From Myxocyprinus asiaticus (taxonomy: Eukaryota > Chordata > Actinopteri > Cypriniformes > Catostomidae), in the NCBI RefSeq assembly GCF_019703515.2, contig NC_059374.1, forward strand, positions 20,702,595 through 20,766,594: a stretch of DNA of 64,000 nucleotides. Reading direction: 5' to 3'. How positions within the stretch are numbered: position 1 is the first letter of the stretch; each line of letters begins with the position of its first letter. This document shows positions 58,500 to 64,000 of the stretch, piece by piece. The position numbers and the translations under genes were made by a program. The notes beneath the pieces were generated by a model. It ran no database searches. It was not told the DNA's origin and saw only the letters and a program-made list of their open reading frames with translations.

Positions 58500-61400
58500 T
58501 CTATTATTCAGAAAGACTTATTAATAAATGTGAAAACAAAATATGAAAACAGTGGTAGAACAGTGGTTTTGTTTATTCTCTAAAAATACCATTGCTTACT
58601 GCAGGGTTGTTCCCTTTTAATATCAAGATGCTGAATCAACTACTGTGGAGGTTAAAATGTCACACTTCAGATGTTGGTTGTGCAGAAATGAAACACCATT
58701 CACATTTACTCCTAGCAGCATGAAGACACCAGGCACCATATCTTAACATCTGAGCATGTGGAGACACCGAATGTCCGTGGAAAAACACTTTGGAGTATTA
58801 ATCAAGGACGAGAATATAGAGGCACACCGCACCATGTGTCATAATCAGTTTTGTCTAGCAATTTCTTGGTAAATTCCAGTTGCAGTGGCAGAAGAATCAA
58901 ACAATACATTGTAGTAATATTTTACATAAGGCTTTGGTACAGCACCATACTGTTTGAGAATAATACCTGAAATAAATCCAATAACTGAACAAAGAAGCCT
59001 CCGGTCAAGTCATTCAATCAAATAAATCAGGAAAAAAATATATTATTTTATGATTTTTCTTTTTCTTCATATGAGAACAGTCTCTTATACATTGCATTTA
59101 AGGTGTCAGGATGAAAAACATGTTTGCCCACAATACCTCTTCAGATAATATAATCTGTAAACAATGTACAACACAAATTTAAAAGCAGTTAAAAAGCACA
59201 ACAATGCAGTTTGAAATATGCTTAAAGTAAGCACTTTCTCTAAGAATGAGGTTTAATGTTAAAACAGTCGTAAATTAGTGCATAATGCAGTATTACATTC
59301 TAAGATTTCAGTGCTTGTAATATGAACAGCAAAGAATAAAGAACAAAAAGATGTGCTTTATCTGAAACAAGACAAACAGGTCTGAATGAGTGAAATCAGA
59401 GTAACTTTCTCAGTTATGTAATGTTAGTACTGTTCAATCAACAGAAAAAGGAAATAAAGTTTCACAAAGAACCATAAGAAGTAAGCACAATAACTGAATA
59501 CAGGCAATCAAAGAGTTAATATGACACTTCATTTCCAATTAACCCTCTTAGACATTTGTCCATTACAAGCCAAAAGGGGCATGTCTACCTGTACAGTATC
59601 GTATACAGTATATTCAACAAGAAAATTGTTTTTGATGGGTGCTCCATTCAGAGACCAGAGGAGCTGGATAAAATACAACGCTGTCAATCACCATCCACAG
59701 ATATAAAGCGACACTGCATCTGCATTTTTAATCAGTGTCACAGATTTATGCAAGGGTGCATTACTCCGCTATGTCCATGAAGAACGCTATAAAACAGAAA
59801 TGCTGTCTTTCACACCTGTTTATGTTCCCAGTTCCTTACCATGCTAAATAAAAACATTACTATCATACCGTGAGTACATTTCACATATTACATATTGATA
59901 TGCTGCCTCCTCAAGTCTAGCAAATTCTTCTTTATAAACCTTTCTATATATGTTGGGTTTTTCTTATGATTACTTAATAATGTAAGCACATTTGAAATCT
60001 GACCGTGGAACTGTACTAAACACCTTTGCCATTTCCATGGTGAAACATAGTGAGAGCACAGGACCTGCCCTGTGAAATAGGTTTTTATTGCTTGCAGTCC
60101 TACACACCCGGAGAACTCAACAAAGGAAACCACAATGAAGCTAGTTTAGTTAAAGACAGAGGACTGTGCGTGAGTTTGTGTTAACCTCTGAACCACAGCA
60201 CCACGAGTTCGAAAAGACATAGCACCAAGTCATAATGTGTACAATGTGCCTACATCCTCGCACGTTAGTTCTAGATCATGTAAACATTATGTGGCTTTTG
60301 TAGGACTTATGTATGACGTGTTCTTGACAGAACTTGTATAGACAGGATGTGTTGCAAAAACAGTTAAGTCTAATATTTCTCTCCCGACAGCTAAAATAGC
60401 CACTGCCCCCGTCCTCTGGGAGACAACATATTTAAAGCAGCCTTATGAATTGGTACACACCATGTGGGGTGAAAAGCAATTGACAAAGACATATGTTGAA
60501 ATAATCACTGTGCAGTGAAATATTTGATTTTTTTTTTTTTTTTTTTTTTTCATGTTACAAGTAAACAGCCTTTTGGGCACTTAAGTCAAATCGTCTACAC
60601 TCAATGTCACCTTTTTTGTGTGCAATTAAAGTGTGACTATTCTGTGAATCTTTATTCACAGAATTTCATCCCAGTGTTCTCTGCTTGTATACTCTGGTTC
60701 AAGTACTGCAAGATATTCACATTCCTATTACATCGTACTTAATTATTAAACTTTAGCTACAAAAACCCCATAAGAGAAATTTGGAGAAGATTCATTTTGG
60801 AGTTGATCGCATTGGCATCTAAATGAACTAAAACACATTGAACCACATTGAAAATATTCAGATAAATCTGATCTTCTAAGAGCAAACCATACATTCACCA
60901 TCGGTTAAACTAAACTAAACGCTCGATTAGCTTAATCAGCAGCTGTTAGTGAACTCTGGATACAATGAACAGCTGAAATCATTAATAATTCAATTCACAC
61001 AAACTTTGCTATTATTCAGGTGAGCTGAGATGGATGATACATACAGTACTAAAGATGAATTCAAGAGTACAATTTAATCAACTTGAAAATTGTTTTAAAA
61101 AAAGAACACTTTTGGAGGTTCACTTCTGTAGAAAACACTGATTATTTCATTTTGCTGTTATACTGATATCTTCATTAGTCTGCACAATATCTACTGAACT
61201 TTGTGTATGTCTAAAGCAACATATATCAAATTATTATTTATCCTCATGATAATATCCTCGCAATAATGCATTTCACCACTTCTAACTACATTTGTGCAAG
61301 ACAAGGACCAAATAACTGTACTTTAGTTTAAATATTACATTGGTAAATATGTCATCTGAACTTGTCAAAAAGCATATTTCTAACATTCAATGTGAACCTG

Positions 61401-62360
61401 AATCTTTTTTGAGGGGGCTAATATTATTCTACCTCCAACCACTTTAGCTGTCATGTCTTTAAATAATGTCTTCAAACTGATATAAAAAAGTGCCTAAACC
61501 GTTCAATAGTAGGCCTATGTGTCATAAATAATATAGAATGTAAATCATATCAACGTGTTCTCTTCCACCTGCCTTTGCTTGGAATTCAAAACTGGTTCAA
61601 TCTGAGCGTTCACAACATAAATAACTGAATAGCTGTTCAAATATTTTCCCATAACCTGTTTAGTATTGCAGCCAACCAAAGCCTGTCTTTTGAAGCTTAC
61701 AATTTCTATGATATTCTGTGCTTTATATTTAATTTGTAATATTTTAATTAAAAAAAAAATTTAAAAAAAATTGATGGAACAAATTATGTTGATCTTTTTG
61801 GGCTTAATCCCTCATATTCTGTAAGACTGTTGAAGCTTTGCCAGAAACAGACCACATTTGTCATTCAAAATGAAATATGTTAGCTTGCACAAAATATGGT
61901 AGAAGTGCTGAAATATGTGCCAGATTATTTCTTCTTTTTTTTTCTGTTTTGTTTTTAGGTATATTTTGTAGAAGGAAGATAAGAAACCCTGTAGTAATCC
62001 CTATCACATCTTGAGGGACATGTCTGTACAGAGTATTAAACTCTCTATCCTTCACAATATACACAATTCTGACATTTAATAACGGATTACAATTACTGAA
62101 GTGGCCTTTTTCCTAAAATGTAATGGATTGCTTTTCTTTTATTTTCAGTATGAAACAAAGAGCTTTTCCTGTCCTTTTTCCTTTCTTCTAAAAGAGTAGC
62201 ACCCCTGTACTTTTACCTTTGTGTAAATTTACAGAAAATACAGATATGTGTATGTGTAGGATATTGTGCCAAACGAAGATAATAAATCGTTTCTAGTTTA
62301 GACTGATTACAAAACAGTACTGAGAGCATATCCATTGTACATTTTTGCTAATGGACAAGG
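58500..62360 (-). other. Repeat-poor stretch, possibly a long 3' UTR on the minus strand
   Basis: 3.8 kb with almost none of the MITEs that crowd the rest of the window, AT-rich and without coding frames. This pattern fits a long 3' UTR that tolerates few insertions. It would belong to the exon candidate at 62361-62611. This is inference only. A poly-T run is at 60530-60550. Confidence 0.3.
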
Positions 62361-62611
62361 ATAAGGTTAGTGTATTTCGGAGGGCTCTCAGAGTAGAGAG
62401 CCATAGTTTGAGGGGGCTGGGTCCATACTGGCCAGGAGTGACTTCCTGTCTTCTCTGGGGTGAAGCCAACGCAGCAGAGAGGAAAGATGGAGACAGGGAG
62501 GCTTTCTAAGTGGACTTTTCCACTTTTTCTTGGAGGGAGAGCTGAGATGTTCTCTTTGCTCAGAGGCCTGAGATGCATGCGGCTGCAGGGTCTGAGAGGA
62601 CGACATATCTA
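62361..62611 (-). CDS. Candidate terminal coding exon of an unidentified gene
   Basis: A good acceptor (TTTGTTCTACTGTCTCTAG) ends at 62612 on the minus strand. One frame stays open to 62348 (ends YSESPPKYTNLILVH), another to 62388 (contains SSPSKKKWKSPLRKPP, ends PAPSNYGSLL), and the third stops after 15 codons. The block is GC-richer than its flanks. I do not recognise the protein. The upstream exon would lie at or beyond 64000. It may instead be non-coding. Confidence 0.3.
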
Positions 62612-62717
62612 GAGACAGTAGAACAAATGAGAAACTGCAAGAGCATACAAAACTAAAGTTCATATAAAACAGCAAGCTGAAATATACTAACTGCCCACTA
62701 TTACATACTTTATGAAA

Positions 62718-62815
62718 AGAATATTCTGGGATTTAAAACAAGTTGAGTTCTATCAACAGTATCTGTGGCATGGTGACATTTCCCACAGCGAATAATTTTG
62801 ACCCGTCCAAAGTAA
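62718..62815. repeat. Left half of a foldback element
   Basis: AAAGAATATTCTGGGATTTA, then ATCAACAGTATCTGTGGCAT, matches the left arm of 26163-26675. Its partner arm is probably 63826-63900. Confidence 0.6.
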
Positions 62816-63189
62816 CAAAGCCAGGGCTGTAGCAACTATTATAATCTGGGTTTCCAGAAATATTTTTATGAAATAAAACATTTATATTTTTTAGGAAATT
62901 ATACATTAGCCTATATTTTAAGTTTCGGCAGCTGTTAAATAAAATATTGGTGGGCGCCTAAGTGACACCTTTAAGACCCATCAGAAGCCTACATCAACCA
63001 GTCCGTTCGGCAGTGAACAGAACCAGCATACAAGCGGTAACAGTACAGGGCAGGCCAAGAAGGTGCAGCCATCACCTATTGCTTTTCAGGACTACAGGGC
63101 AAATAATGTCAGGTTAATGAAGGATACGTTTAAAACATGATTGCATTGCTGATAATGAAATGAATAACTTTGAATTAAAAAGTGAAATT

Positions 63190-63264
63190 TTTTCACCGTC
63201 AGTCAGTTGCATGAGAGCACGCACTCTTGCTCTCTTCTCACTGACATACACACACGAGCAGGGA

Positions 63265-63295
<31 letters not shown>

Positions 63296-63330
63296 TGCAC
63301 GCTCTCATGCAACTGACTGACGATGAGAAA
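63190..63330. repeat. Strong hairpin with (GA)n loop
   Basis: CGTCAGTCAGTTGCATGAGA (63198-63217) and TCTCATGCAACTGACTGACG (63303-63322) are perfectly inverted, extended by TTTTCAC/GAGAAAA outside and GCACGCACTCT/GAGAGTGCACGC inside. A GA tract (63263-63297) fills the loop. Confidence 0.85.
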
Positions 63331-63825
63331 ATGGCACTGAAGCCAATGACACAAGGATGGTTAAAATGAAAAATGTACATGCTTGGTTTAAGGTTTTTTT
63401 TTTTTTTTTTTTGGTCAAATAAAGGACAAATTTTGAATGATCCGTAAATGTTTTTAAAAATCTGTAAATGACAGAAATATTTATATATGCAACCTCACAC
63501 TCTCTCACGAACCCCCTTGAGTTCCCTCACATACCCCCATTTGGGAAGCCCTGATCTGTACTATACAAAAATGCCTTTATTTGAACTGTAAAGTTATTTA
63601 ACTGGTCCTTTTAACAATGGGACTACTTTTCTATATGGTCTCTATATGTAAATGGTCTCTTTCTGGTATCCTTGCATGTATAATGCAAAATTTACAGTTT
63701 GATGGTTATGATATGAAATTAATTCAATTGCAACTTTGCACAAACAAAGTTAGTAAGCATTATAATCCACTGTAAATGCATTATTGACATTTTATACTGT
63801 GCATGTTTCTGTATGTTACAAACTG

Positions 63826-63900
63826 GGACAAGTCGAAATTATTATCTGTAATAATCAACACCATGCTGCCAATAGAGCTGTATAGTAAGTTCCTTTAAAC
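63826..63900. repeat. Right half of a foldback element
   Basis: GGGACAAGTCGAAATTATTA then TGTAATAATCAACACCATGC and CCTTTAA match the right arm of the 12185-12819 family. Confidence 0.6.
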
Positions 63901-64000
63901 AAATGATCACATAAAGTAATTGGGATATCAGGATAGCTAACATGTGTACTTCTCCCAGCATGTAAAATAGAGATGAAACTGACCTGTCCTTTTCTTGAAT

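Overview
The window is vertebrate nuclear DNA, most likely from a cyprinid-type teleost. I infer this from split genes with GT/AG introns, long (CA)n and (TA)n tracts, and a heavy load of short palindromic DNA transposons of the kind common in carp-like fish. I see no operon, no ribosome-binding pattern, no CRISPR array, and no functional tRNA or rRNA gene.

One gene dominates. A Rho GTPase-activating protein gene, arhgap32 (RICS / PX-RICS / p250GAP family), lies on the minus strand. I traced 21 coding exons from an ATG at 48531 down to a stop at 16016. All exon phases close and the coding bases sum to 5007 (1668 codons plus stop). Domain order is an acidic N-terminus, PX (about residues 110-225), SH3 (about 248-308), RhoGAP (about 367-560, arginine finger R392), then a long disordered tail. 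The tail keeps several blocks I recall from mammalian ARHGAP32, including the extreme C-terminus. A possible non-coding first exon ends at 55284.

Layout. 1-2640: decayed DIRS-like retrotransposon with gag-like and reverse-transcriptase remnants. 2640-15990: intergenic DNA downstream of arhgap32 with a TTAA-flanked piggyBac-like element, a palindromic LTR-like piece and several foldback elements. 16016-48543: arhgap32 coding exons and introns. The introns hold two related hAT-type elements in opposite orientation (one split by a probable solo LTR), a third hAT-type element, and a SINE nested in a foldback. 48544-55283: presumed first intron, with a nested hAT-type stack and a Tc1/mariner copy whose deletion removed two of three catalytic residues. 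55890-56660: two minisatellite arrays in inverted orientation, just upstream of the presumed promoter. 58500-62620: a repeat-poor stretch with a possible terminal exon of an unidentified minus-strand gene at its right end. 62710-64000: halves of a foldback element around a strong hairpin.

No new multi-gene system is evident. The most informative signals are structural: nested insertions datable by their target-site duplications, inverted element pairs in the arhgap32 introns, and the inverted minisatellite arrays upstream of the gene.
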